A stretch of 64,000 nucleotides of DNA from Macrobrachium rosenbergii. Its lineage: Eukaryota; Arthropoda; Malacostraca; Decapoda; Palaemonidae. This document shows, in pieces, positions 21,906 through 31,564 of this stretch (position 1 is the stretch's first letter; every line of letters begins with the position of its first letter). A program made the position numbers and the translations under genes. The notes beneath the pieces are model-generated. The model was not told the DNA's origin. It did no database searches and worked only from the letters and a program-made list of their open reading frames with translations. The stretch covers positions 14,795,162-14,859,161 of the forward strand of contig NC_089749.1 in assembly GCF_040412425.1 (NCBI RefSeq). Direction: 5' to 3'.

Positions 21906-21909
<4 letters not shown>
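21137..21909. other. No recognised feature
   Basis: Unique sequence; nothing supportable. Confidence 0.5.

Positions 21910-21975
<66 letters not shown>
21910..21975. repeat. (CT)n microsatellite
   Basis: Long uninterrupted CT tract. Confidence 0.98.
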
Positions 21976-21977
<2 letters not shown>

Positions 21978-22135
21978 GGACTCAAACGGCTTTCAAAGGC
22001 TTAATTAAAAAGCGTAAGTCTTGTTTTTATGGGCGAATTTGAAGACTATTTTAGAGAAAGTGATATTGGAGTTTCATAACGATTTGTTTGTTCATTTTCT
22101 TTGCAATTTAACTGACTTAGTAAAGAACGTAACTC

Positions 22136-22136
22136 A

Positions 22137-22203
<67 letters not shown>
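22136..22203. repeat. (CT)n microsatellite with one interruption
   Basis: CT tract with a CCT interruption near 22150. About 160 bases from the previous tract, with no homologous spacer. Confidence 0.97.
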
Positions 22204-22204
<1 letters not shown>

Positions 22205-22796
22205 GTTCGTGCTTGTTAATGAAATGTTCCACGATGTGTTTCTTATCGAATTTCCGGTTTAAATTTCTCGGGACATTTTGTCGACTGTCGGTTACTTTTG
22301 TGATACTGGTTATACTGAATTCACTCTCGCTTTTTATCTCGTATTGAGAAGTTTTAATGTTGATAAGAACGTTAAGAGAAAGTATGAAGGGGTCTCAAGG
22401 CGTCTTTGGCATTGTTCCATTCAACAGCTAATGAATGTGCTTTCATTGTCTCGAGTAGTTTTAAGCCTCGCACTGAGACACTGAGCGTTGAGTTTTTATT
22501 CACACCAGAAATTGTAGACTAAACTTAAGGCTTAAGCACTTTATCTTCGTCAGTATACAGGTATTTTGGCCATTTGTTCACTGTAAAAGGTTAAAAAAAA
22601 AATTCACGCAGCCCACGCGAGGGAGAGGAACGAAAGCTTGTATTGCTCTCTCTCCCTAGCTACAAAGGGAGCAATGAAAGGTCACCACCGGCAGGATGCA
22701 CCACAAAGAGCGTCAGACGCTGGCGGGGAAAGTGGGTGCTCTTATCCCGTATAAGACGTTTCAGAAAGCTGTAGTGTTTTTATATAATTTAGCTCA
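22204..22796. other. Unique sequence with a GC-rich patch
   Basis: 22605-22745 is GC- and CpG-richer. The pyrimidine run TGCTCTCTCTCCCTAG ending at 22659 resembles a splice acceptor. The following frame is open for 37 codons from 22661 to a stop at 22772, but no conserved protein is recognised and no donor is clear. Confidence 0.35.
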
Positions 22797-23112
22797 GTCG
22801 CCGGTTGTGGACAAATTAAATGTATTTTAGTTCGTTTCGTACTGTTGAAACTTTGCAGTAGGCGTATCCACCGTACTGCACTACTTGCAGTCGTCGTTTG
22901 TGGACAAATTGTGTATTTTAGGCGGTTTCGTACCGTTTAAACTTTGCAATAGGCCTATCCACAACAGCTTATGCGCACGCAGCTAAGATAGTCCTATCAG
23001 CATCCACCTATCCACAACAGCTTATGCGCACGCAGCTAAGATAGTCCTATCAGCATCCACCTATCCACAACAGCGTCTGCGCACGCAGTGAAGAGAGTCC
23101 TATCAGCATCCA
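22797..23112. repeat. Nested tandem repeats (about 100 bp x2, 53 bp x3)
   Basis: GTGGACAAATT, GTATTTTAG, GTTTCGTAC and AAACTTTGCA occur twice (about 22810 and 22900). Then 53-bp units beginning CCTATCCACAACAGC occur at 22954, 23007 and 23060, each with GCGCACGCAG and AGTCCTATCAGCATCCA. The first two 53-bp units are almost identical. Confidence 0.92.
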
Positions 23113-23190
23113 TCAAAAAAAAACTGACGCGATCGTCGGCGAAAGTGAAGGAAACGATGGCTGAGGAATGAGGCTCTTGTAAAGGATGTC

Positions 23191-23258
23191 TTCCTCCCTC
23201 CCCCACCCATCCCTAGTCCTCCCCCGACTCCGCACCATCCCCTCCAGTGTCCCCGTCC
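23191..23258 (-). other. C-rich run, G-quadruplex potential on the minus strand
   Basis: Many C3-C5 runs (CCTCCCTCCCCCACCCATCC, CTCCCCCGAC, CCATCCCCTCC, CCCCGTCCC) within 68 bases. No gene associated. Confidence 0.65.
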
Positions 23259-23326
23259 CATCATGCCGATCAACCCATAATTTGAGCTGTGAAAGTGAAA
23301 GCGGCTCAACAATGGGCAACTCATGA

Positions 23327-23332
<6 letters not shown>

Positions 23333-23386
<54 letters not shown>
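23333..23386. repeat. (CT)n microsatellite
   Basis: Uninterrupted CT tract immediately before a 155-bp tandem array. Confidence 0.98.
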
Positions 23387-23387
<1 letters not shown>

Positions 23388-23389
<2 letters not shown>

Positions 23390-23880
23390 GTTCCTACTCC
23401 ATCGTTGGCTGTACAGACTTTGCCCCGCCATCTCTCTCTTAACTGGTTTTCTGATGGCGCCACTTTTTGGTAGCAGTAGAAGTTTAGTTCTTGATTCCTG
23501 GTGTGCATCTCGCTAGGTGGAGGGGGAAAGCTTTACAGTGGCTACTCTCTTTGGAAATTGACTTTACCTACCATCTCACTTTTAATTGGTTACCCAGCAC
23601 CGCCGCTTTTTGGTAGTACTAGTAGTAGTAGTGGTAGTAGTAGTAGCTCAGCTCTCGATTCTTGGTGTGCATTTCGTTGGCTGTGAAGAGCCTTACAAAG
23701 GCTCCCCTCTTCTGAAATACTTAATCCGCCATCTCTGCTTTTTAATTGGTTCTCCAGCACCGCAGCTTTCTTGGTGGTATTAGTTAGTAGTAGTAGTAGT
23801 TCAGCTCTCGATTCTCGCGGTGCATCGGGTTTAGGAGAGCCTTACAACGGCTCCCCTCTTCGAAAATTCAACGTATTTTC
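23388..23880. repeat. About 155-bp tandem repeat, three to four units, with GTA tracts
   Basis: GCTCTCGATTCTTGGTGTGC or a close variant occurs at 23491, 23651 and 23803. Each unit carries CGCCATCTC, TTAA.TGGTT, CAGCACCGC.GCTTT and an expanding GTA/TAG trinucleotide run. Confidence 0.88.
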
Positions 23881-24857
23881 CCAGATTCTTTCTGCTATTT
23901 TTAATTTTTGCCAGGCAGATTTCTCCACATTCCCTGTCACAAGTAGTTAGATTGTTTTCTAATCGAACTGGTTCTTCTCGAAGCTAGTTTGTGAATCAAG
24001 AGTCAATGATAACCGGTCGCAGCTTGCTGCTGAAGGCGTAGTGGTAATATATATAAAAGGTAAAAAAAAAAAAAGTCTAGACTTCCAAAAGGTTATTGAA
24101 CTCTTTGGACGTGCCGGTCGGTCATTCTCCTCGAGAATCCTCGAACTGTATCGATGGGGGAAAGTCTATAATCTGGTAGAAGTACCTTTCTTGTGAATGT
24201 CATCCAACCTGCGCATCATCACGTCACTATAAATTTAAGACGATTGCTTTCGGGGTTCCAGGGTGGTTTGGTATAAATCGTGGAATAATGTGACGGGGTC
24301 ATTAATCATCTGTTATTTTATCGTTGTGAGTTAGGATAAATAAGAAATATATATGTTTTCACTTCGTCCAAGAAATATTGGTCTGTATTTTAGCCACAGA
24401 TTTTTTTATATTGCGCCAGTTCTCTTTCATTTGACAGGTGGAAAAAAGGCCAAATGATGATTTGTGATTCACTGGATGGGAAGGAAGAATCAGGTAACGT
24501 CAGGTCGCAGCTGCGAAAGAACTTCAACGTAAATTTATCCTGCGCACAAACGTTACAGGGAATGAATGACCTAATAGCGGTAAATTCAGTTCTTAAGCTC
24601 GAATGTTGATTAGTGTATTGATAAATACTGACTTTTAATTTCAAGTGGTCTTCGTCGAATCATAGCTGGCATTTCCGTCGTTATGGTCATTGTACTCTTC
24701 TTCCCCAGCAAAGAAAAAAAAATTATCCTTTTTCTGCCATTCGGATGGTCAGTTTTCAAGGCATGACTTTGATGTACATCTTGTGCTTTATAGTTTTTCG
24801 TCTGCTTTTAAGATTTGGTCTTCAGATAATAAATTCTTAGCATTTGAAAGTAGGCGC
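23881..24857. other. No recognised feature
   Basis: Unique sequence of about 1 kb; no gene or repeat recognised. Confidence 0.5.
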
Positions 24858-25090
24858 TCAGAAGAATATAAAAAAATTAATTGGAGGAATAGGATATCAA
24901 ATAACAGAATTGGGGAAGTAACGGGGGTGCAGCCGGTCGATGAGTATGTTAGGTTCTCACGCTGGAAGTGGCTAGGCTATGTGTTGGGGAGATCTTCAGG
25001 AGTTAGCCCAGGACAGAATGTGGTGGCGTGAGTTCATCGAGGCCCTATTCATCCCTGAGGGTGCCGCAGGAAATGATTGATTGATTGATT
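24858..25090 (+). pseudogene. RTE-like non-LTR retrotransposon fragment, C-terminal end
   Basis: Reading from about 24858, the translation contains NRISNNRIGEVTGVQPVDEY then VRFSRWKWLGYVLGRSSGVS. This matches the well-known tail of RTE/BovB-type reverse-transcriptase polyproteins, with a TG.xP motif followed by a basic R-W-x-W-x-G-H/Y-V-L-R block. The frame stops at about 25029. A different frame continues a few residues (WWREFIEALFIPEGAAGND) before stops, suggesting a frameshift or the short 3' UTR. The sequence ends in tandem TGAT (25074-25090), the short-repeat tail typical of RTE elements. Everything upstream (endonuclease, polymerase core) is missing, so this is a 5'-truncated dead copy. 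Confidence 0.7.
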
Positions 25091-25188
25091 TTAAGATTAG
25101 TTTTACGACACGTACACTACGGGAGGAAACATTTTCAACATTTTGCCATATAAATATGCTTCGTGTACGGCTCTTAAATGTTTTCAGG

Positions 25189-25463
25189 TTCCTCGTTGGG
25201 TGAGTGGGTTCCGTTCTCAGCTAGCACTCTGCTGGCCGCGAGTTCGAATCTCCGACCGACCAATGAAGAATAAGAGGAATTTGTTTCTGGTGATAGAAAT
25301 TCATTTCTCGCTATAATATGGTTCGGATTCTCACAATGTTGTGGTCCCGTTGCTAGATAACCAGCTGGTTCTTAGCCACGTAAAATAAATCTTAATCCTT
25401 CGGACCAGCCCTCAGAGAGCTGTTAATCAGCTCAGTGGTCTGGTTAAACTAAGGTATACTTTT
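25189..25463 (+). mobile_element. Family A tRNA-derived SINE (A2)
   Basis: The head TTCCTCGTTGGGTGAGTGGG, TCTCAGCTAGCACTCTGCTG and GAGTTCGAATCTCCGACCG has a B-box-like GTTCGAATC. The body and end match A1, ending TCTGGTTAAACTAAGGTATA then CTT. Followed 116 bp later by an inverted copy. Confidence 0.88.
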
Positions 25464-25579
25464 TCCTAGAAGGACACCTACTTTCGTTAGCCTGTCGGGT
25501 TAAAAAAAAGTTAAGTATACCTTATAATCACACACTGTGAAGGAATATGGAACGAAGTACATGAATATTGTTAAAGGTT

Positions 25580-25787
25580 AAGTATATCTTAGCCAACCAG
25601 ACCACTGAGATGATTAACAGCTCTCCTGGGGCTGGTCCGAAGGATTAGATTTATTTTACGGGCTAAGAAACCAGTTGTTACCTAGCAACGGGACCTAAAA
25701 CTTACTGTGAATCCGATCCACATTGTAGCGAGAAATGAGTTTCTATCACCAAATAAATTCCTCTAATTCTTCATTGGCCGGTCGAAT
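25580..25787 (-). mobile_element. Family A SINE, inverted and 5'-truncated (A3)
   Basis: Begins (plus strand) with AAGTATATCTTAG and GACCACTGAGATGATTAACA, the reverse complement of the family end. It runs to TCTTCATTGGCCGGTCGAA, where homology stops inside the tRNA-like head. A2 and A3 face each other tail to tail. Confidence 0.85.
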
Positions 25788-25833
25788 ATGTAGTTTTGGA
25801 ACAATCGGTAAATTAGGTTCCAAGCACCTTAAT

Positions 25834-25836
25834 TTA

Positions 25837-25893
<57 letters not shown>
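25834..25893. repeat. (ATT)n microsatellite
   Basis: ATT repeats directly abutting the left end of the foldback element. Confidence 0.97.
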
Positions 25894-26081
25894 GGGTTTT
25901 GTTAAACAAAATGGCAGTTTCTACAGCAATTTTTTAATAAAGTAAACGCTCAATTCAGCTTATGAATATTGGTCAATTACTTGCAAACATTACAGCAAGA
26001 CAAACAATTAATAAGACGAATTGAGCGTTTATATATAAAATAAATGCTGATGAAAACTGCCCATTTTGTTTAACAAAACCT
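25894..26081. mobile_element. Foldback element with about 90-bp inverted arms
   Basis: The left end GGTTTTGTTAAACAAAATGG then CAGTTT is mirrored at the right end (ATTTTGTTTAACAAAACC, 26063-26080) with one extra base. Inner blocks also pair: AAACGCTCAATTC near 25946 with GAATTGAGCGTTT near 26018. No coding capacity. ATT microsatellites sit on both sides (25834-25893 and 26104-26160), so the target may have been an ATT tract. Confidence 0.85.
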
Positions 26082-26103
26082 GTATAAAGAAGGTCTTTCG
26101 TAT

Positions 26104-26160
26104 TTATTATTATTATTATTATTATTATGTTATTATGTTATTATTATTATTATTAATATT
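26104..26160. repeat. (ATT)n microsatellite, interrupted
   Basis: ATT repeats with GTT interruptions near 26128-26140, on the far side of the foldback element. Confidence 0.93.
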
Positions 26161-26649
26161 ATTAATCCGTAAATGTTGAACAAACAAACCTGAATTGATA
26201 ATCTTAGTCTCTCAAAACGTAATGGTTCAGTTAAGAGATGAAGAGCCCGGTGGCTGAAAGGGCGTAGGCCACATCTTATACGGGGTGTAATAAGAGATGA
26301 CGCAAATATTTTGGAAAAGGAAAGAAAAAGTCATTCCGAGCAGAAAATGGTCTGTAGACATGTGCATTTTAAGGCTTCGTTTGTCGGTGAGGGGAATTTG
26401 AAAATAACCTTTATCATCAGCGCTGTTTTCATGCGATGGAGGGTGGTAACGGGAGGTGGTCGGAGGAGCCTGGGATGTTGGGGGGCGTGGGGGGGAGTCA
26501 TGCCAGGAATTAGATATCCGCCTTGTTAGCTGACAAAAAAAGAAAGAAAAAAAAACTCGCCAGATCAGATCCCAAGCATTAAGTTCGACAAAGGTTTTGG
26601 CGATGTGTAGCCTGTCAGCATCAAGAATTGTTTTGAGCGTGTGGTAAGT
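26161..26649. other. Unique sequence with a G-rich run
   Basis: 26443-26502 carries several G runs (GGGAGGTGG, CTGGGATGTTGGGGGGCGTG, GGGGGGAG) with plus-strand quadruplex potential. No gene recognised. Confidence 0.5.
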
Positions 26650-26719
26650 CAGACACGCGAAAATTGTTGTAATTTTCAGTGAAAAAAGGCTTAATATAAA
26701 AAGTGACCAAGTATTAAGA

Positions 26720-26781
<62 letters not shown>

Positions 26782-26840
26782 GCGAAAATAGTTTCAATTT
26801 TCAATAAAAAGGTTTGATATAAAATTTACAAAATATTAAG

Positions 26841-26896
<56 letters not shown>

Positions 26897-26918
26897 TGTG
26901 TGTGTATGTGTGTGTGTC
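26650..26918. repeat. CT-punctuated composite minisatellite ending in (GT)n
   Basis: CT tracts at 26722-26779 and 26845-26893 follow related spacers with CACGCGAAAAT.GTT, AATTTTCA.T.AAAAAGG and AATATTAAGAAT. A short (GT)n run closes it at 26895-26918. Confidence 0.92.
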
Positions 26919-27401
26919 TCTCCTGATCTCAGCTTAAATATTCTAGACACTTAACACCTAACATCATGGTGCATATACATGTTCAAGGGTACGTAGATTT
27001 TACCGCCGAAAACAAAAGATAAGTTTCATCATTAATTATGAGGTGACAATAGGACCCCCTAAAGGAAGTAACGCATTACAGGTTTTAATTCCCTGTATGA
27101 TTACAGCTGTAATAGATCTTGGAGGAAGCTGTAAGGGCGAGGACAGGAAGCGAAAGTAGGATGATTAACCTCCTGCCAAAAAGGAAGGTGGTGGTTGGGG
27201 GGGAGGGGGGGGGACGGCATTGCTGGTAGGTCTTTCTGTCGATGTCATTGTTTCACACACAAAAAAAACAAAACGGAACCTTTTGCATTTCCGCTATCGT
27301 TTAGGGATCGAACGACCTTGCTGGTGAAGGTTCTTTCAAAAACTCCACCGAAGGTTCTCCTGTATTCCTACGGTGTGGTGGTTTGCGAGCTGAGAAGGGG
27401 T
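26919..27401. other. No recognised feature
   Basis: Unique. G-rich run at 27188-27215 (GGTGGTTGGGGGGGAGGGGG). No conserved exon recognised. Confidence 0.5.
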
Positions 27402-27458
<57 letters not shown>

Positions 27459-27777
27459 AAATCGCAAAGAAAATGCTTAAGCAGATCGTAATGAAACTCC
27501 AAAATCACTTTCTCTAAAATGCTCTTCAAGTTTGCCCATAAAAACAAGACTTACGCTATTTAATTAAGCCTTAGAAAGCCGATTGAGTCCCTGGAGAGAG
27601 AGACAGAGAGAGAAAGAGAGAGGGAAATACGTCCTTTACTAATTCCGTTAAATCGCAAAGAAAATGAACAAACAAATCGTTATGAAACTCCAAAATCACT
27701 TTCTCTATAAAATTCTCTTCAAATTCGCCCATAAAAACAAAGACTTAGTTTTTCAATTAAGCCTCCTAGAGAGAGAG

Positions 27778-27844
<67 letters not shown>
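27402..27844. repeat. GA-punctuated composite minisatellite
   Basis: (GA)n tracts at 27402-27454, 27593-27630 and 27768-27844 separate two near-identical spacers of about 130 bp with AAATCGCAAAGAAAATG, GTTATGAAACTCCAAAATCA, CTTTCTCTA and AATTAAGCCT. Confidence 0.95.
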
Positions 27845-27847
<3 letters not shown>

Positions 27848-28165
27848 AATTGCCTGTGCAATAAAATTTTCCTGAATAGGCAGTTAGCTTCGCCAAGGCG
27901 AGCGAGATACTTCAACATTGCGTCAGGAGAAGCTTCCTCTCAAGCGCATCAGTGGAAAGATGAGCTTCTGATGATACTTATATTTCAAACGTAAAAGAAG
28001 GCCTTGATCTAACTCGGAGACTATTATTGCTCGTGATCAGTTTGAATAATTCTTGCCTGCCCGAGTCTCCTTGGATTTTTTTTTTTTTATTTCCGCGTCC
28101 TGTACCTGTTGTAAAGAGCCTGAGGTATATGGATCCGTTTTAAAACTTATTCATTACTCTGATGC
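27845..28165. other. No recognised feature
   Basis: Unique sequence; nothing supportable. Confidence 0.5.
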
Positions 28166-28569
28166 TTTTTAGTTTTCTGTAAAAGAAAACTATTGTGCCG
28201 GCTTTGTCTCTGTCCGTCCGCACTTTATTCTGTCCGCACATTTTCTGTCCGCCCTCAGATCCTAAACACTACTGAGGCTAGAGGACTGCAAACTGGTATA
28301 TTGATCACCCACCCTCCAAACAGCCCTCTAGCCCCAGTAGTTTTTATTTGATTTAAGGTTAAAGCTAGCCATAATCGTGCTTCTGGCAACGCTATTATGA
28401 TAGGCCACCACCGGGCCATGGTTAAAGTTTCATATGCCGCGGCTCATACATAATTATACCGAGATCACCGAAAGATAGATCTATTTTCGGTGGCCTTTAT
28501 CATACGCTTTAGCGGCTGTACAGAAAACTCGATTGCGCCGAAGAAACTTCGGCGCATTATTTACTTGTT
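28166..28569 (+). mobile_element. Family D hairpin-rich element, Helentron-like (D1)
   Basis: Starts TTTTTAGTTTTCTGTAAAAG then AAAACTATTGTGCCGGC. Contains CTGTCCG repeats and the near-palindrome CACCGAAAGATAGATC/TATTTTCGGTG. The subterminal block CTGTACAGAAAACTCGATTG inverts the 5' AGTTTTCTGTA. The 3' end is a 9-bp stem (GCGCCGAAG, AAA loop) followed by a T-rich end. No coding capacity. One arm of the central inverted repeat seen in D6 is partly deleted. Subterminal inverted repeats, a 3' hairpin and T-rich flanks resemble non-autonomous Helentrons (HINE/DINE type); that class call is inference. Confidence 0.75.
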
Positions 28570-28959
28570 TTGCTTGTTCTCCCCGTTTCTGCCATTATCC
28601 TTCACTACTGTGAGAAGCCATGGTAGTGAATTATTACTCATAAGTTGTATATTTTTATCAGTGTATTGTACCATTGTCATACATTGAAAAAAAAACCATT
28701 ATACTAGGTCTGAAACAGTCAACGCTCCTGAATTTTTTTTTTTGTAACATTTATTTTATCCCAATTTCAATTTTGTGGTTGGTATCTGAATGACGAACAA
28801 CAATGACACATTGTCATTGAACGTAAGCTTTTCACTTTTTCTATACTTTGTTTACTGCTTCCTGTGTTTGATTGTAGCGACACTGATTACGTGCGTATTA
28901 CGTCATCTGCAGGACTGCAGTGCCGACTCACGTAGCCAGAGAAAGCGTCAATAAGATGA
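28570..28959. other. No recognised feature
   Basis: Unique sequence; nothing supportable. Confidence 0.5.
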
Positions 28960-29035
28960 TTTTGGAGGATAAATTTCCCAAAAAATGTTTTCGAAATTTG
29001 ACTGGCTTAAACTGGGACGTTTTCAGCGCTGCGAA

Positions 29036-29300
29036 AGTTCCTCGTTGGTAGAGTCGATAGAGTTCTCGGCTAGCACTCTGTTAGGCCCGAGTTCGAGTCT
29101 CCGAAGAATTAGATGAATTTATTTCTGGTGATAGAAATTCATTTCTCACTATAATTTGGTTCGGATTCCACAATAAGCTGTAGGTCCCGTTGCTAGGTAA
29201 CCAGTTGGTTCTTAGCCACGTAAAATAAATCTAATCCTTCGGGCCAGCCCTAGGAGAACTGTTATGGTCAGTGGTCTAACTAAGGTATACTTTTTTCATT
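29036..29300 (+). mobile_element. Family A tRNA-derived SINE with near-perfect TSD (A4)
   Basis: The head GTTCCTCGTTGGTAGAGTCG, TCTCGGCTAGCACTCTGTTA and GAGTTCGAGTCTCCGA lacks the GACCGGCCAATG segment. The body is intact and the end CTAACTAAGGTATAC is followed by T and a short linker. The flanks CAGCGCTGCGAA (29024-29035) and CAGCTCTGCGAA (29301-29312) match at 11 of 12 bases and look like the target-site duplication. Confidence 0.88.
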
Positions 29301-29504
29301 CAGCTCTGCGAATCAGCACATTAGAATTTGTGGTTAGCTCTAAAACTGGCTTCAACAGCCAGTTAAGGAATTTTAAGACCTCACTTCCAGGATGAATTTC
29401 TTAAAATGTTTTCGACATTTGATTGGGTTAAACTGAGATACTCTAATCTCGGCAAAAATGTAAATCCGGTTTAGCAGATTCTCCTTTAAAACTGATTTTG
29501 ACAG

Positions 29505-29748
29505 TTGGTCCGCTAGTATAGTGGTTAGTGTCGTAGCATGCCACTCAGATGTTGCGGGTTCGCGTCTCCCCCAGAGGAATGAAAAATCACTGGCTCTGTA
29601 TCATGATCAGTTACTGCTGCAGTGTGGGGTCTGCGGTGGGAGGTTGAAACCAACATTCTTTGGAAGCTTGAATTTCAAGTCAGTGGCCCCTTTGGTGTGC
29701 TTGTTCCACGTTAATAGTTTCATCTAATGAAATAAAAATAATAAATAG
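29505..29748 (+). mobile_element. Family B SINE with tRNA-like head (B3)
   Basis: The head TTGGTCCGCTAGTATAGTGG, TTAGTGTCGTAGCATGCCAC and GTTGCGGGTTCGCGTCTCC resembles a tRNA 5' half and T arm (A box TAGTATAGTGGTTAGT, B box GGGTTCGCGTC), closest by eye to tRNA-Asp/Gly. The family B tail TTCTTTGGAAGCTTGAATTT, CAAGTCAGTGGCCCC and TTGTTCCACG follows, then an A-rich AATAAATA end. This is the only copy here with the head. It is not a functional tRNA gene: the acceptor stem does not close. Confidence 0.85.
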
Positions 29749-30109
29749 CTGATTCTGCTTTAAAACTAATTTTGACATCAGTTAAGGAAGGTTAAGATAA
29801 ATTTCCCTGATATGTTTTCTCGACATTTGATTAGATTCAATTAAAACCTTTCAGGCTGGGCATAGAACCCAATTAGGGTCAGCGAACACTTATTGTAGAG
29901 TTGATTTAAACAACCTCAACATGAGCTTTTAACTGCATGATTGACGCAAGAGAGTTAACATATTTCCAAAGATTTAACATATCTTACATAATTTCGATCG
30001 TTTTTTCCTTTTGACTTTTACATTTATGAACATGACTTTATTACGGAAAATCACAAGAGCATGACCTTACATACCAACACACACAAGAGTCTAAACCACA
30101 ACATAAAGG

Positions 30110-30960
30110 AATAATTTTAGCTCCCCACCCCACCCAAAAAAAAAAAACATAAAAATGAAGGCTAATGCCTAGAGGAGAAAAAACTACAACCTGTACAATA
30201 ATTTTAGCTCTTACAACCAAACCTTATAAAAATAAGGGTTTATTCTTACTTGCTTATTACCGAGTTACCATTAACATTTTTTTTTCTCCATTCTTCATGT
30301 TCTGATAATCACCTAAACATTATAAGAACTATATAAATTTTATTTGGGCAAGTGAGTTTGGAAGTACAACCCACAGAATAATTTTAGCTTTACAACCAAA
30401 ATTAAGGGCTTGTGCATAAAGAGTTAGCAATGATATTTCCATTCTTCAAGTCCTGATAGTCGCTTAAACTATAAGAACTTTTATTTTCTTTTTACCTACA
30501 GAATTTTAGCTCATACAACCAAATTTTATAAAAAAATAAAATAAAAGCTTATGCCTCATTTGCTTATTTCAAAGTTAGCCATGAAGTTTTAACCATTCTT
30601 CACGTTCTGATAGTCACCTAAACGTTAAAAGAACTTATATATTTTTTTTTTTTGACCAAGTAAATATGAAAATACAACCTACTGATTGTCAGCATTTACA
30701 ACCCAACTATAAAAAAATTTCTCAGATAATCATCTAAACTTTATAAGAAATTTTATTTTTTTATACCTATCAAGTGAGTATGAAAATATAACCTTTTACA
30801 AATAAACTATAAAAATAAGGGCTTATGCGTCCCCTGCCTATTACAGAGTTACCAATGACATTTTCGCTCTGCTTCAATTTTTGATAGTCACCTAAACTTC
30901 ATAAGAAATTTATTTCTATTTTTTTTTTCTCTTTGGCCAAGTAACGTTCGTGATATAATC
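30110..30960. repeat. About 155-bp AT-rich tandem repeat, five or more units
   Basis: TGATAGTCACCTAAAC or a close variant occurs at 30301, 30453, 30606, 30722 and 30881. Units share TACAACC.A.AGAATAATTTTA, AAAATAAGGGCTTATGC and TTACAGAGTTACCAATGACA. Confidence 0.88.
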
Positions 30961-31234
30961 TGGAACTTGAGTGTTTACATTCCTCAAGTGCAGTGACCCG
31001 GTCGAAGGTCAGAGAAACGAAAGTTTTCACGAGGGCGTAGTCGACTCCTCCAGTGTTTCTGGAAGAATTATACACATTTTTGTTCGACGTGACTTGAGCA
31101 CCGATTAAAATTTTTTTTTCTTTAAAGCTGAAACTGGAAAGGTTGCATACGCCTGGAAATTTTTTATTTGTTGTAGGGTAAGCGATCAGGACGGTCCTAA
31201 ATTAGATGTCTTTATTGCGTATAGGGAGGATATT
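30961..31234. other. No recognised feature
   Basis: Unique sequence between the 155-bp array and the AT microsatellite. Confidence 0.5.

Positions 31235-31560
<326 letters not shown>

Positions 31561-31564
<4 letters not shown>

Larger units (their letters stand above)
28960..29860. repeat. Diverged tandem repeat invaded by two SINEs
   Basis: GATAAATTTCCC, AATGTTTTCGA.ATTTGA, TTAAACTGGGA, TTTAAAACT.ATTTTGACA and CAGTTAAGGAA occur in three successive units of roughly 180-200 bp once A4 (29036-29300) and B3 (29505-29748) are removed. Confidence 0.75.

Noticed and set aside
26227..26781. 184-codon minus-strand open frame
   Set aside because: Begins inside a GA/CT tract and continues through low-complexity and G-rich sequence without recognisable domains.
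29505..29575. Functional tRNA gene
   Set aside because: A- and B-box-like motifs are present, but acceptor and anticodon stems do not close and the sequence continues into the family B body; it is a SINE head.
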